The notes: a model not told the origin generated them from the sequence alone. A DNA stretch of 64,000 nt from Hyphomonas sp. L-53-1-40 (GCF_000682775.1 NZ_AWFI01000017.1:62001-126000); one strand, 5' to 3'; shown: positions 28,567 through 37,308, numbered from the stretch's first letter. Numbers and translations are program-made.

Positions 28567-29165
28567 GGGCGCTGGTTCCAGCTGGTGATGCGCGATGTGG
28601 TGCCATCTACCTCGACAATGCCCCATGCCCCAGTCTTCAATTTGCGGTCGAGATCGTCTGGCTGAGTATCAACGACATCTGGCAGGAAGCGAGCGATACC
28701 ATTTGAGGTGACGACTAGCGCTGTGTCATCCGCGCCGAGCCCCGCTGCGCGCTCCAGCAGGCCGCGCCATCCCTCGCGGAGTGCGTCCGGGTCCACGAGC
28801 CAGCCCTCGGGAGGTGTGGCGTCCCGCTCCCAGGCTTCGAGCGCTGCATCGCCAATCCGCGCCACGACCTTGTCTTCCGGCTGGTTTTCGTCCGGGCCGT
28901 AATCGACTTCCGTCAGGAAGGGCAGCACGATCAGGGCGGGGGAGCCGGTATGCATGCCAATCATGGCCCTCGAAGTCTGCCGTGTACGCATTAGCGGTGA
29001 GCAGAAAGCGGCGACAAACCGGGTGCCCGCGAAATGACTGGCCAGCGCATCAGTCTGTGCCAGTCCGGATACGGATAAAGGGAGGTCGGTGCGTCCGCCG
29101 ACACGCGTGACCGTGTCGCCCTTGTCGAACGTGTTTCCGTGCCGGACGATAATCAGCCTTGCCAT
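28563..29165 (-). CDS. Histidine phosphatase family protein
   Basis: 200 residues. The N-terminal LIIVRHGNTFDKGD is the RHG catalytic motif, and RTDLPLSVSGLAQTDALASHFAG and PLMRTRQTSRAM follow as in phosphoglycerate-mutase-like phosphatases. The acid-base Glu is probably in FLTEVDYG. The late His is replaced by LVVTSNGIARFLPD, where RHG phosphatases normally have V(S/T)HG; here Asn stands at the usual His position, which may reduce or alter activity. It is the last gene of a unit with a lipoprotein and kdsB, 7 nt after kdsB. Confidence 0.85.
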   Translation of the reverse strand: MARLIIVRHGNTFDKGDTVTRVGGRTDLPLSVSGLAQTDALASHFAGTRFVAAFCSPLMRTRQTSRAMIGMHTGSPALIVLPFLTEVDYGPDENQPEDKVVARIGDAALEAWERDATPPEGWLVDPDALREGWRGLLERAAGLGADDTALVVTSNGIARFLPDVVDTQPDDLDRKLKTGAWGIVEVDGTTSRITSWNQRP

Positions 29166-29172
29166 GGTCCGG

Positions 29173-29982
29173 TCAGTCCTTCAGCGGATCGCCATGCGCC
29201 GCAATCAGGCGTTCGGCGAGGGCCACGTCTTCCGGCGCATCAATGCCGGGAATGGCGATTGTGTCCGGCTCGACTTCCACACATTGCATGCTCATGCCGT
29301 TCTCGAGGAAGCGCAGCTGTTCGAGGCCTTCAAGCTTTTCATAGTGGCCTTCCGGCAGGCTGACATATCTGCGCAGCGCGGGGAGGCGATAGGCATAGAG
29401 GCCAATATGGCGACAGACCGGAGACATGTCGCCTTGCTGGCGCAGCGCGTCTTCCTTGCGGATGGCGGGGATGAGATTCTTGGAGAACCAGAGCGCGCGG
29501 CCTGAGCTGTCATGCGCCAGCGTTGTGCCGGAGAAGGGGGTGGTCTTCTTGTGCGCGCGGAGATTGTCCAGCGCCTGCCAGGTCAGGCGGACATAGGGCG
29601 TGGCGGCATCGGCGCCGGAACTGGCGGCGGCTTCGGCGACGGCGACAACATGTGCGGGTGGGGTAAAGGGCGAGTCGCCCTGCAGGTTGACGATGACGTC
29701 TGGCATGACCCCCATCGCGTCCACGGCGGCAAGGGCGCGATCGGTGCCGGATGGGACATTCGGATCGGTCATGACGACGTCAATGCCGAGGTCCTGGCAA
29801 TGACGGGCGATGCGCTCGTCATCGGTGGCCACGACACTTGCGGCATCATCCAGTTCAGCGGCGGCGCGCGAAGCCATCGCGGCCACACGGCTCACCATGG
29901 TGCGGCCAGCGATCTCGACCAGCGGCTTGCCCGGGAACCGGGTGGATCCATAGCGGGCGGGGACAACGATCAGCGTTTTCAT
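29173..29982 (-). CDS. kdsB: 3-deoxy-manno-octulosonate cytidylyltransferase
   Basis: 269 residues. The nucleotidyltransferase start LIVVPARYGSTRFPGKPLVEIAGRTM is typical of KdsB, as are VVATDDERI, TDPNVPSGTDRALAAV and NLQGDSPF. A Kdo-binding region with HIGLYAYRLPALRRYVSLPEG follows. The enzyme activates Kdo as CMP-Kdo for the lipopolysaccharide core, which fits a Gram-negative envelope. It is the middle gene of a three-gene unit, 10 nt after the lipoprotein and 7 nt before the phosphatase. Confidence 0.95.
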   Translation of the reverse strand: MKTLIVVPARYGSTRFPGKPLVEIAGRTMVSRVAAMASRAAAELDDAASVVATDDERIARHCQDLGIDVVMTDPNVPSGTDRALAAVDAMGVMPDVIVNLQGDSPFTPPAHVVAVAEAAASSGADAATPYVRLTWQALDNLRAHKKTTPFSGTTLAHDSSGRALWFSKNLIPAIRKEDALRQQGDMSPVCRHIGLYAYRLPALRRYVSLPEGHYEKLEGLEQLRFLENGMSMQCVEVEPDTIAIPGIDAPEDVALAERLIAAHGDPLKD

Positions 29983-29992
29983 GGCCGCGCTC

Positions 29993-30439
29993 TTACATGG
30001 CTCGCGGCGGGTTGCCTACATCATCTTCGCGCATTTGTTGCATGAGGCCGATGATCGGCGCGACCCACTGCAAGGCCTCTTCGTCCACACCTTCATCGCG
30101 CAGGAAGCCCGTCAGTGCAGGGGCGAACTGATCGCTCTGCCCACATTCCACCAGCGCCAGTTCCAGTTCAGGGATGACGACATTCTGGAAGCTGTCAGCA
30201 AAGTTCTGAAGGTCGTCTGTCCGCGACATCAGCCGCATCGTGGCGAATGTATTGAGTTCGCCCTCGCTGTCAGTAATGCGCCGCAGGTCGTTGATCAGAC
30301 CACGATTTTCGGAAGCGAACTCGCCGAGGATACGGTCGGTCTTGTATTCGACCCATTCCTGCGTGCAGGGCTCAGGCGCTGTGACACAGGCAGCGAGCGG
30401 GCAGGTGGCAATGGCCATTGTGGCGAGCAGGCGTTTCAT
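29993..30439 (-). CDS. Small predicted lipoprotein
   Basis: 148 residues. MKRLLATMAIATCPLAAC is a lipoprotein signal with lipobox LAAC. The mature part is helical and acidic with CTQEWVEYKTDRI at the start and a single further Cys (VECGQSDQF). No domain is recognised. It is the first gene of the unit with kdsB and the phosphatase, and its gene follows the terminator of the BlaR1-type gene. A link to envelope biogenesis is only suggested by kdsB. Confidence 0.75.
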   Translation of the reverse strand: MKRLLATMAIATCPLAACVTAPEPCTQEWVEYKTDRILGEFASENRGLINDLRRITDSEGELNTFATMRLMSRTDDLQNFADSFQNVVIPELELALVECGQSDQFAPALTGFLRDEGVDEEALQWVAPIIGLMQQMREDDVGNPPRAM

Positions 30440-30516
30440 GGAAATCCTCCGGAGCGCGATTCAGGGGGCCACCCTAGACGCCGATCCCATTACCGCAAAG
30501 CGCGGGACTCATTCGC

Positions 30517-30557
30517 AAAAAAAGCCCCCGACGCAATGGGACCTGCGCCGGGGGACT
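30517..30557 (-). terminator. Rho-independent terminator of the BlaI/BlaR1-type operon
   Basis: On the minus strand a GC-rich stem (CCCCCG paired with CGGGGG, extended by GCA/TGC) is followed by a run of seven T's (A's at 30517-30523 on the plus strand). It lies about 40 nt after the stop of the M56 peptidase gene. Confidence 0.9.
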
Positions 30558-30595
30558 CCGCCTATGCATTCCGTGCAATGCGCGAGCGGGACCCG

Positions 30596-32578
30596 TTATT
30601 CGTCTGTCGTGTCGGTTTCAATCGTGATCGTGTGGCTGGACGAACCGTTGACCTGCTTCTTGAAGGCCTTCTTTTCGGCGGCGTCGAGCTTGTCGCTCTT
30701 CATCACGGATTTGATCGTCGCCTTGGCTTTCAGCGTGTCCTTGTCGCCCTTGATGCAGGCGATCTTCACGTCCCTGGTCTTGTCCTGGCTACTGCTCTTT
30801 TCGAGGATCCGGGTCTCGCCCTCTGCCAGATTGGCGTCGCGGCATTGCTCAACCAGATCGGTCAGTACGATATGGGTATGCTCCATTTCATCCTCGAACT
30901 CCTCGCCATAGGCGATCTCGATCTTGCGTTCGAGCGCATCGGCATGGGCTTCGATGCGAGCCTCAAGGGCGTCCATCTGGGGTTCAAAGCGGGTTTCCCA
31001 GGCGTCTGCATGAGCTTCGGCGCGCTCGGCAATCGCTTCGGCATGGGCTTCCCATTCCTCGGCCTGTGCCTCGACCTTCTCTGCCCAGGCTTCCCACTCG
31101 GCTTCGGATTTCGGCATGGTTTCGTCGGTGAAGCTGAAGGCCATCTCCATCTTCCGGTTCAGCTCTTCGTCAAAGCCTTCGAAGGCGAGTTCGATGTGCG
31201 GCATGGAGGCCATCAGAGTTTCGATTTCGGCCGTCTCGGCTTCGATCTTTGATGTCAGAATTTCAATTTCCCGCTCAAGTTCCGGCGTCATCGCATCGAC
31301 CGAGAAAGGATCGCCGATGATGACGACCTGCCGGTCCTCGACCTTGTCGCCATCGATGTACAATGTGCCATCCTTGAAGTGGAGGCTGCGATGCTGGGGA
31401 GCTGGGTTGACGCTGTCGGGTTCTCCGCCCGCGAGTTCAGCCATATCGACCTTTTCATCGGCTTCGGCAGAGGCACAGGCGGTCGCCACGAAGGCGGACG
31501 ACATGAGGGCGGCGCTGCCGAGAAGTCCGGAAACACCTGCGCCAAGCAGACGCCGCGAGCGGGAGGGGCTGGGTGTGGTCATGCGGATCATTCTTTCCTT
31601 CAGGGCGTGAGTCAGGGGTAGGCTGGCTGCGGCGGTCAGGCGTTCCGGCAGGGCAAGCTGCACAGCCTTCAACAGAGTCTCACCATAGGCGTGAGGAGAG
31701 GACGCTCCGGATTTCAGCACATCGCTGTCGCAGGCTGCTTCCTGATCGGTGCGGAAGGCGCGTCGGGCAATATAGGCCAGCGGATTGAACCAGAGTGCAG
31801 AGACGAAGATTTCCGACACCTGCAAGGCCCAGAGGTCGCCGCGCTTGATGTGCGTCAGCTCGTGCGCCAACGCTGCCCGTTGCTGGGACACGGTATAGTC
31901 TTCCTCGAACCAGGCCGGTAGCAGAACAGTCGGGCGCAAGAGGCCGGAGACCAGCGGGCCAGATGAAATAAAGCTGGTGGAAATCTGCGGAGTGCGCTTC
32001 AGGCCGATCTGCCGGGCCACATCGTCGGCAAGGCTGGCGAGCTCGGGCGAGGCAGGCATCTCTTCGCGGCGCAGGGTCTGCATGAAACTGTGGTGTGCAA
32101 ACGAACTGCGGGCAAGCATGTAGATGGCTCCGCCAGCCCACACGGCCAACACGGTTCCAAGAAGGAGTCCGCCCAAAACAGGCTCGGACAGTTCCGGGAA
32201 GGCCGCAGGACCATGAGCCAATTCGAACAGGGGGCTCGAAGCCTCAGGACCGGTTGCTGGCGGAGCCCAGACGGCGTTGGCTGCGGGTCCTACGGGTTCA
32301 GGTGAGCGAACGAATGCAGGTACAGCATCTGCCGTCCCAGCCGCCGCAGGTGATTGAGACTGGAACATCTCAAAGAACCCGGCCAGCGGCGTGGGCATGG
32401 AAAGGGGGGGTAGGACAAGCCGGGCCAGCGGGATTGCCCAGAGCGCATAGGCGACACCCGCGCCGAACTGCCGGGCAACATGCTTGCGCGCAAACAGAAT
32501 GAGCGCGATCAGGACAGACACCGCAATCACGGTCTGTACGCCATAGGTGAAGTTGAGGCTGTTCAGGTCGAAAATCAT
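30596..32578 (-). CDS. BlaR1-type M56 family metalloprotease/sensor with coiled-coil C-terminal region
   Basis: 660 residues. N-terminal membrane segments (about 15-30, 42-58 and 135-155) flank the M56 protease domain with AHELTHIKRGD (His239, Glu240, His243) and the third ligand in DQEAACDSDVL. A fourth hydrophobic segment with ATACAS lies at about 345-370. In classical BlaR1 an extracellular penicillin-binding domain with STFK would follow. Here instead there is a long Glu/Ala/His-rich helical region (repeated EAHAEA-type sequence, about 480-570) and a basic C-terminal part with two Cys (VEQCRD, KIACIKGD). The signal it senses is therefore unlikely to be a beta-lactam bound at a PBP-like site. 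Its start overlaps the BlaI-type gene (ATGA). Protease activity towards the repressor is the family expectation. Confidence 0.88.
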   Translation of the reverse strand: MIFDLNSLNFTYGVQTVIAVSVLIALILFARKHVARQFGAGVAYALWAIPLARLVLPPLSMPTPLAGFFEMFQSQSPAAAGTADAVPAFVRSPEPVGPAANAVWAPPATGPEASSPLFELAHGPAAFPELSEPVLGGLLLGTVLAVWAGGAIYMLARSSFAHHSFMQTLRREEMPASPELASLADDVARQIGLKRTPQISTSFISSGPLVSGLLRPTVLLPAWFEEDYTVSQQRAALAHELTHIKRGDLWALQVSEIFVSALWFNPLAYIARRAFRTDQEAACDSDVLKSGASSPHAYGETLLKAVQLALPERLTAAASLPLTHALKERMIRMTTPSPSRSRRLLGAGVSGLLGSAALMSSAFVATACASAEADEKVDMAELAGGEPDSVNPAPQHRSLHFKDGTLYIDGDKVEDRQVVIIGDPFSVDAMTPELEREIEILTSKIEAETAEIETLMASMPHIELAFEGFDEELNRKMEMAFSFTDETMPKSEAEWEAWAEKVEAQAEEWEAHAEAIAERAEAHADAWETRFEPQMDALEARIEAHADALERKIEIAYGEEFEDEMEHTHIVLTDLVEQCRDANLAEGETRILEKSSSQDKTRDVKIACIKGDKDTLKAKATIKSVMKSDKLDAAEKKAFKKQVNGSSSHTITIETDTTDE

Positions 32579-32937
32579 TTCTTCAACTCCCCTAGAAGCT
32601 TTTCAAGTTCTGCGATGTCATCGGCCGTAAGACCGCGCGTATCAGCAAGGTGCGCCACGAGGGGGGCTGCGCGACCGGAAAAGACCTGGTCGACGAACTG
32701 GCGAGCGGCGCCAGCCTTGTAGGTGCCTTCCTCGACGAGCGGATAGTAGAGATAGCGTCGACCATCCTCCTCGGTGCTTAGCGCGCCCTTCTCCACGAGG
32801 CGGGCCAGCAAGGTCTTGACGGTCCGGCTGGTCCAGTCCTTTTCGGTGCCCAGCGCGTCGTGGACATCCGAGGCGGCAAGGCCCGGTCGCGCCCAAAGCA
32901 CGCTCATCACGTCAAGTTCTGCGTCGGAAATCTTCAT
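32575..32937 (-). CDS. BlaI/MecI/CopY family repressor
   Basis: 120 residues. The winged-helix N-terminal half (ISDAELDVMSVLWARPGLAASDVHDAL, then DWTSRTVKTLLARLVEKGALS) and the dimerising helical C-terminus (TADDIAELEKLLGELKK) match the BlaI/MecI family. In this family the repressor is inactivated when the membrane protease BlaR1 signals. The gene overlaps the M56 protease gene downstream (ATGA) and is preceded by AGAGGGG 9 nt from the ATG. Two dyad operators lie across its promoter, so autoregulation is likely. Confidence 0.93.
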   Translation of the reverse strand: MKISDAELDVMSVLWARPGLAASDVHDALGTEKDWTSRTVKTLLARLVEKGALSTEEDGRRYLYYPLVEEGTYKAGAARQFVDQVFSGRAAPLVAHLADTRGLTADDIAELEKLLGELKK

Positions 32938-32956
32938 AGTGTAGAACCCCTCTCTG

Positions 32957-32997
32957 GACTACAAGCGTAGTCGTATGACATGACTACATGCGTGGTC
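32957..32997 (-). promoter_or_regulatory. Promoter with two BlaI-type operators
   Basis: Site one, GACTACAAGCGTAGTC (32957-32972), is a perfect dyad with 6-bp arms. Site two, GACTACATGCGTGGTC (32982-32997), has one mismatch. Their centres are 25 bp apart. On the minus strand a TTGACC (-35) lies within site two and ATACGA (-10), spaced 17 bp, just beside site one. TAC...GTA dyads are the known binding form of BlaI/MecI/CopY repressors. The arrangement predicts autorepression. Confidence 0.8.
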
Positions 32998-33118
32998 AAC
33001 AAATTTTCCATGACACGTTCGTAAGGTGAGCTGGCGCTGCAGCAATACATCCTCGTGTGGCTTCTATTCGGTCACGGCGTCGAGTACGGTCATCTGGAGA
33101 AAACTGGAGGAGACGGCC

Positions 33119-33859
33119 ATGAGACCAATGATGATCGCAGCTATGGCGCTGCTGACGGTGCCAGTGGGCTGTGCGACCACGGGCAGCTCTGGTGATCTGG
33201 GGCGGGTTCTGGGCGAGGTGATTGGCCAGCAAACAGGGCAGGGCGGTGCGCTCAGCCAAGCCGAAATTGATGCCGGTCTCCGCGAAGCGCTCACAGTGGG
33301 CACCAACATCGTGGCAGCGCAACTGGGCCAGACCAATGGCTATTTCGGAGATTCGGAAATTCGTATTCCGCTTCCGAAAACCTATCGAGATATCCAATCC
33401 GGCCTGTCGCGCGTTGGGGCGAGCGGTCCGCTGGATGATCTGGAGTTGCGCATGAACCGGGCGGCGGAGGCAGCTGTGCCGGAGGCAAAGACGCTGGTCA
33501 TAGGAGCGATCCGCCAGATCACGATTGAGGATGCTGTGCGCATCCTGAATGGCGGCGACACAGCGGCAACAGACTACCTGCGCGAGAAGACCGAGAGCCA
33601 GCTGCGTGCGTCATTCACACCCTATGTCAAAACGTCGCTTGCACAGGCGGGTGCATTCACGTCACTTGAGCAGGTCGCCAATAGCTATGGCGTCGGGGGA
33701 GTCACCTCCAGCCTGCAAAATGACCTGACCAATCACGCGGTCACACTGGGACTGGATGGCATGTTCCACTACGTGGCTGCAGAGGAGAAGAAGATCCGTG
33801 AGAATCCTGTGGCTCGGACGACCGATCTGTTGCGGCGCGTCTTTGGATCGAGGGGCTGA
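33119..33859 (+). CDS. DUF4197 family predicted lipoprotein
   Basis: 246 residues from the ATG at 33119, which has GGAGGAG upstream; the longer open frame is not supported. MRPMMIAAMALLTVPVGC is a lipoprotein-type signal. The mature part has the DUF4197 pattern: LSQAEIDAGLREALTVGTNIVAAQLGQTNGYFGD, then IRIPLPKTYRDIQSGLSRVG and a terminal NHAVTLGLDGMFHYVAAEEKKIRENPVARTTDLLRRVFG. The function of the family is unknown; export to the envelope is expected. Its stop and the start of the hydrolase gene overlap by one base (TGATG). Confidence 0.88.
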   Translation: MRPMMIAAMALLTVPVGCATTGSSGDLGRVLGEVIGQQTGQGGALSQAEIDAGLREALTVGTNIVAAQLGQTNGYFGDSEIRIPLPKTYRDIQSGLSRVGASGPLDDLELRMNRAAEAAVPEAKTLVIGAIRQITIEDAVRILNGGDTAATDYLREKTESQLRASFTPYVKTSLAQAGAFTSLEQVANSYGVGGVTSSLQNDLTNHAVTLGLDGMFHYVAAEEKKIRENPVARTTDLLRRVFGSRG

Positions 33860-34839
33860 TGCGTCGATTTACGTATGAGGCCAAAGCCGGCGGAGAGATG
33901 GCCGGCATTGAATTCGGTGACCCAATAAAGCCCTTCTCTGCGGTATGGCTGCATGCGACCGGATTCAATGGAATGACCTATCAGTCATTGCTGGCGCCCC
34001 TCGGGCTTCGCCAGCGTGTGGCGGCGCTCGACATGCGGGGGCATGGTCGTTCCACATTGCAGGCCAAACCCGGCCGCATGAAATCCTGGAAACGCCACCG
34101 CGACGATGTGATCGAATGGTTGGAGAAAGAAGCGCCACAGGGCGTGATCCTGGGCGGGCACTCCATGGGCGGGTGCGTGGCCCTGTTGGTGGCAGGCAAG
34201 CGACCCGATCTCGTCAAAGGCCTCGTACTGGCCGACCCGGTAATCATGTCGAAATCGGTTTATTTCTGGCAGCATATCCTGTCGCCTATTTCATTCCTTC
34301 TGCGGCGCAATGCCATGGCCCGTCAGGCCAAGAAACGTCGCGCCGAGTTCGGATCGTTCCGTGAGACGCTTGAGTCCTATACAGGCCGCGGCGCATTCAA
34401 ATCATGGCGCGAGCCCTTTCTGGCAGATTACCTGCTGGATGGTATTGAACGCACCGACCACAATTCTGCTGATAGCGATGAGCAGACCTGGCGTCTGCTG
34501 TGTGAGCCGAAATGGGAAGCAGCGACCTTTGCCGCCCAGCGCAACCGGCCTTGGGGTGCCCTGCGCCGCGTAAAGAAACACCATATCCCGATGACCATTT
34601 TGAGGCCGACCCGGGATTCCGTGATCAGCGACAAGGTGCGCGCGCGATTGATCCTGTCCTATCCCGCCATGATGATGAAGGCGGTGCGCGGCACGACCCA
34701 CTTCCTGCCGATGGAAGCGCCTTATGAAGTGCGCGACCAGCTGTCGGCCTTCCTTGCGCGCCTCGTCGAGCGGTTCACGCTTGAGGAAGATGCCTTCGTG
34801 GAACGGTCGCTGAAAGTGCGGCGGCGCGGGTCCAGATAG
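33859..34839 (+). CDS. Alpha/beta hydrolase
   Basis: 326 residues with no signal peptide. The oxyanion region is WLHATGFNGMTYQSLL, then LDMRGHGRST and the nucleophile elbow GGHSMGG. The acid is in RPTRDSVI and the His in GTTHFLPMEAP. The cap between is rich in Arg and Lys (RRNAMARQAKKRRAE). This is a typical esterase/lipase or dehalogenase-like fold, and substrate cannot be told. It is translationally coupled to the DUF4197 lipoprotein, a pairing not obviously linked in function. Confidence 0.9.
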   Translation: MRRFTYEAKAGGEMAGIEFGDPIKPFSAVWLHATGFNGMTYQSLLAPLGLRQRVAALDMRGHGRSTLQAKPGRMKSWKRHRDDVIEWLEKEAPQGVILGGHSMGGCVALLVAGKRPDLVKGLVLADPVIMSKSVYFWQHILSPISFLLRRNAMARQAKKRRAEFGSFRETLESYTGRGAFKSWREPFLADYLLDGIERTDHNSADSDEQTWRLLCEPKWEAATFAAQRNRPWGALRRVKKHHIPMTILRPTRDSVISDKVRARLILSYPAMMMKAVRGTTHFLPMEAPYEVRDQLSAFLARLVERFTLEEDAFVERSLKVRRRGSR

Positions 34840-34930
34840 GTCTGGGCATATCGGCTGGATTTAGAAAAGCTCAGTAGTGGAACAATTTGCGGTCGTGTAA
34901 GGATGCGCGGTTGCCATTGGAGCTGACCCC

Positions 34931-36745
34931 ATGCCCGCTGATATTCTGACCCTGCCGGGGGTAGAGATTGCCATCGTGCTGTTGCTGGTGGGGATCGTGT
35001 TTTTTGGTTTCGTGAGGGAAGTCCTGCCGGCGGATGTCGTCGCGCTGCTGGCGATGGGCGCATTGTTGCTCACGGGTATTTTGTCGGTGCCTGAGGCACT
35101 TTCGGTCTTTTCGAATTCCGCGCCGATCACGATTGCGGCCATGTTCGTGTTGTCGGCGGCGCTGGAGCGAACCGGAGTGATTGATGCGGCTGGACGGCTG
35201 GTCTCGCGACTCGCCAGCCGGGCGTCGCCAGTAGTGGCAATGCTGGCCATGATGCTGGGCGTGATGATCCTGTCCGCCCTCATGAACAATACGCCAATCG
35301 TCGTGGTGCTGATCCCTGTGGTGATCCAACTCGCGCGGACGATCGGCGTGGCGCCGTCAAAACTGCTGATTCCGCTTTCCTTCGCGGCGATCTTTGGCGG
35401 TACGACGACGCTGATCGGCACCTCGACCAACATCCTTGTGGACGGCGTCGCGCAGGAGGCGGGGCTGGCCCCGTTCGGCGTGTTCGAGATCACAGGCGCC
35501 GGGGTGATCCTCGCGCTGGTCGGGGCTGCCTATCTCGCATTGACTTCGCCCTTCCTGTTGCCGACGCGGGAATCGCTGGTGGACATGTTGCCGAATGCGA
35601 AGGACCGGCGATTTCTGGCGCAGATATTGATCCCTTTGGGGTCGCCGCTGATCGGAAAGACGGTTTCCGAAACCGGGTTTTCTGCAGAGAAGGGATTCAA
35701 GGTGATTGATGTCTTTCGGGATGGATTGTCACTGAGGGCGGATTTGCGCGACCTGTCGATCCAGGCCGGAGACCGGATCGTCTTGCGTACACCGGTCTCA
35801 GAAGTCCTGACACTGAAGGAGGCGGGCAGTATCGCTATCGGCGCATCAGCCTCTGATGCGCGGCCTGCCTTTGAACCGATCCAGACAAGCGAGACCGTCA
35901 TCATGGAAGGCGTGATCGGGCCGCAATCGCGGTTGACCGGCCGGTCGCTCAGCGGACTCGGCCTGGCGAGGCTTTATGGTGTCTACGTGCTGGCGATCCA
36001 CCGGCGCGGGGAGAATGTCACCAATACAGACGACATTCGCTTCGACGTGGGCGACACGGTCCTGTTGGAAGGTCCGGCACGGGGCATGCGCCAATTGTTT
36101 GACGATGGCATTCTCAACAATCTTACCGAGACGACCGAGCGCGCCATGAGACGGGGCAAGGCGCCCATTGCGATTGTTGCGCTGGTGTCGGTGATGGGGC
36201 TCGCTGCGCTGGGCGTGCTGCCGATCTCGGCGCTCGCGCTGATTGCGGCAACATCCGTCGTTGCGCTCGGATGCCTGGACCATCAGGAAGCCTATCGCGC
36301 GATCCGCTGGGATATCCTGATGCTGATCTTCGGCATGCTGGCCCTCGGTACGGCAATGGAGAAAACTGGTGCGGCCAGCCTGCTGGTCGGGCATCTTGCG
36401 GGACTGACGGGCGGGATGGGGCCGCTGGCTGTGTTGGCAGTACTCTACCTCGTCACATCCTTCCTGACGGAGATCATGAGCAATAATGCCGCCGCGATCC
36501 TGCTGACGCCGATTGCGATTGGCCTTGGTAGCCAGCTGGGCATTGATCCTAGGCCGTTCGTCGTGGCCGTGATGTTTGCCGCCAGTGCAAGCTTTGCGAC
36601 CCCCATCGGCTACCAGACCAATACGCTGGTCTACAGTGCGGGCGGGTATAAATTCTCGGATTTTCTGAAGATCGGTGTGCCGCTGAACCTGGTAATGTTC
36701 GCGGCGTCCATGATCGTCATACCGATGTTCTGGCCGCTGGCCTGA
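34931..36745 (+). CDS. SLC13/DASS family permease with two TrkA-C domains
   Basis: 604 residues. Membrane segments at the N-terminus (residues 10-200) include SNSAPITIAAMFVLSAALERTG and MNNTPIVVVLIPVV, followed by two cytosolic TrkA-C (RCK_C) domains at about 215-300 and 315-400 (GSPLIGKTVSETGF; SRLTGRSLSGLGLARLYGVYVLAI). The second membrane half has LTEIMSNNAAAILLTPIAIGL and ATPIGYQTNTLVYSAGGYKFSDF, which are the paired SNT-type motifs of the DASS transporters. Such proteins move dicarboxylates, sulfate or similar anions with sodium. Substrate is not readable. It ends 3 nt before the convergent MarR gene. Confidence 0.92.
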   Translation: MPADILTLPGVEIAIVLLLVGIVFFGFVREVLPADVVALLAMGALLLTGILSVPEALSVFSNSAPITIAAMFVLSAALERTGVIDAAGRLVSRLASRASPVVAMLAMMLGVMILSALMNNTPIVVVLIPVVIQLARTIGVAPSKLLIPLSFAAIFGGTTTLIGTSTNILVDGVAQEAGLAPFGVFEITGAGVILALVGAAYLALTSPFLLPTRESLVDMLPNAKDRRFLAQILIPLGSPLIGKTVSETGFSAEKGFKVIDVFRDGLSLRADLRDLSIQAGDRIVLRTPVSEVLTLKEAGSIAIGASASDARPAFEPIQTSETVIMEGVIGPQSRLTGRSLSGLGLARLYGVYVLAIHRRGENVTNTDDIRFDVGDTVLLEGPARGMRQLFDDGILNNLTETTERAMRRGKAPIAIVALVSVMGLAALGVLPISALALIAATSVVALGCLDHQEAYRAIRWDILMLIFGMLALGTAMEKTGAASLLVGHLAGLTGGMGPLAVLAVLYLVTSFLTEIMSNNAAAILLTPIAIGLGSQLGIDPRPFVVAVMFAASASFATPIGYQTNTLVYSAGGYKFSDFLKIGVPLNLVMFAASMIVIPMFWPLA

Positions 36746-36748
36746 GCT

Positions 36749-37216
36749 CTACCAGAGCGGGCGGTCGGGGGAGGCGGCATCGGCGAGTTTGCCCATCAGG
36801 TGTTCGAGCTGTTTCTGCTCGTCTTCCGTCAGGCTGCTGGCCAATTCCTGTTCCGCGCCGAGCGCCATCGGCACGATGAGTTCGTACACATCGCGGCCAG
36901 CTGGCGTCAGGAAAAGCTGGGAGCGCCGACCATCGGTCTCTGACGTCTTGCGTTCCAGATAGCCCATCTGGATCATGGCGGCGATGGCGCGGCTGACCGC
37001 GACCTTGTCCATGGCGGTCAGTTGGCCGATTTCGGTGGCACTGATGCCGGGCCGGTCGCCGGTCACGGCCATGACCCGCCACTGCCAGATAGAGAGGCCG
37101 AATTCGCGGTCATACAGGCTCGCGATACGCGTCGAGATCGTGTTCGACAGGACCGACAGGCGGTAGGGCAGGAATTCGCGCAGGCGAAGCAAAGAAACGT
37201 TTTCAATATCAGGCAT
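36749..37216 (-). CDS. MarR family regulator, probably of the tyrosine operon
   Basis: 155 residues. The winged helix is visible as [64 protein letters not shown], with the wing DGRRS. It is transcribed divergently from hppD and the only other gene in the 92-bp gap is its own promoter. An 18-bp dyad in the gap is the likely operator. MarR proteins near aromatic catabolic genes commonly respond to the aromatic ligand; homogentisate or hydroxyphenylpyruvate are plausible here. Role is inferred from position. Confidence 0.9.
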   Translation of the reverse strand: MPDIENVSLLRLREFLPYRLSVLSNTISTRIASLYDREFGLSIWQWRVMAVTGDRPGISATEIGQLTAMDKVAVSRAIAAMIQMGYLERKTSETDGRRSQLFLTPAGRDVYELIVPMALGAEQELASSLTEDEQKQLEHLMGKLADAASPDRPLW

Positions 37217-37233
37217 GGTTTACTGATTCAGGG

Positions 37234-37270
37234 TTGCGTTCCGCCTGTCAAATAGTTACATATGAAACTA
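37234..37270 (+). promoter_or_regulatory. hppD promoter with MarR-type operator
   Basis: TTGCGT (37234-37239) and TACATA (37257-37262) are spaced 17 bp as -35 and -10 boxes. The -10 box lies within TAGTTACATATGAAACTA (37253-37270), an 18-bp dyad with one mismatched pair, the type of site bound by MarR dimers. A repressor there would block RNA polymerase. Confidence 0.7.
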
Positions 37271-37308
37271 ATAGTTTTGACCCCCCGGAATTACGACTGG
37301 AGCGTACC

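Noticed and set aside
29981-31252. 423-codon open frame on the plus strand
   Set aside because: It runs antisense through the lipoprotein gene, terminator and M56 protease gene; translation is Phe/Gly-rich without a domain.
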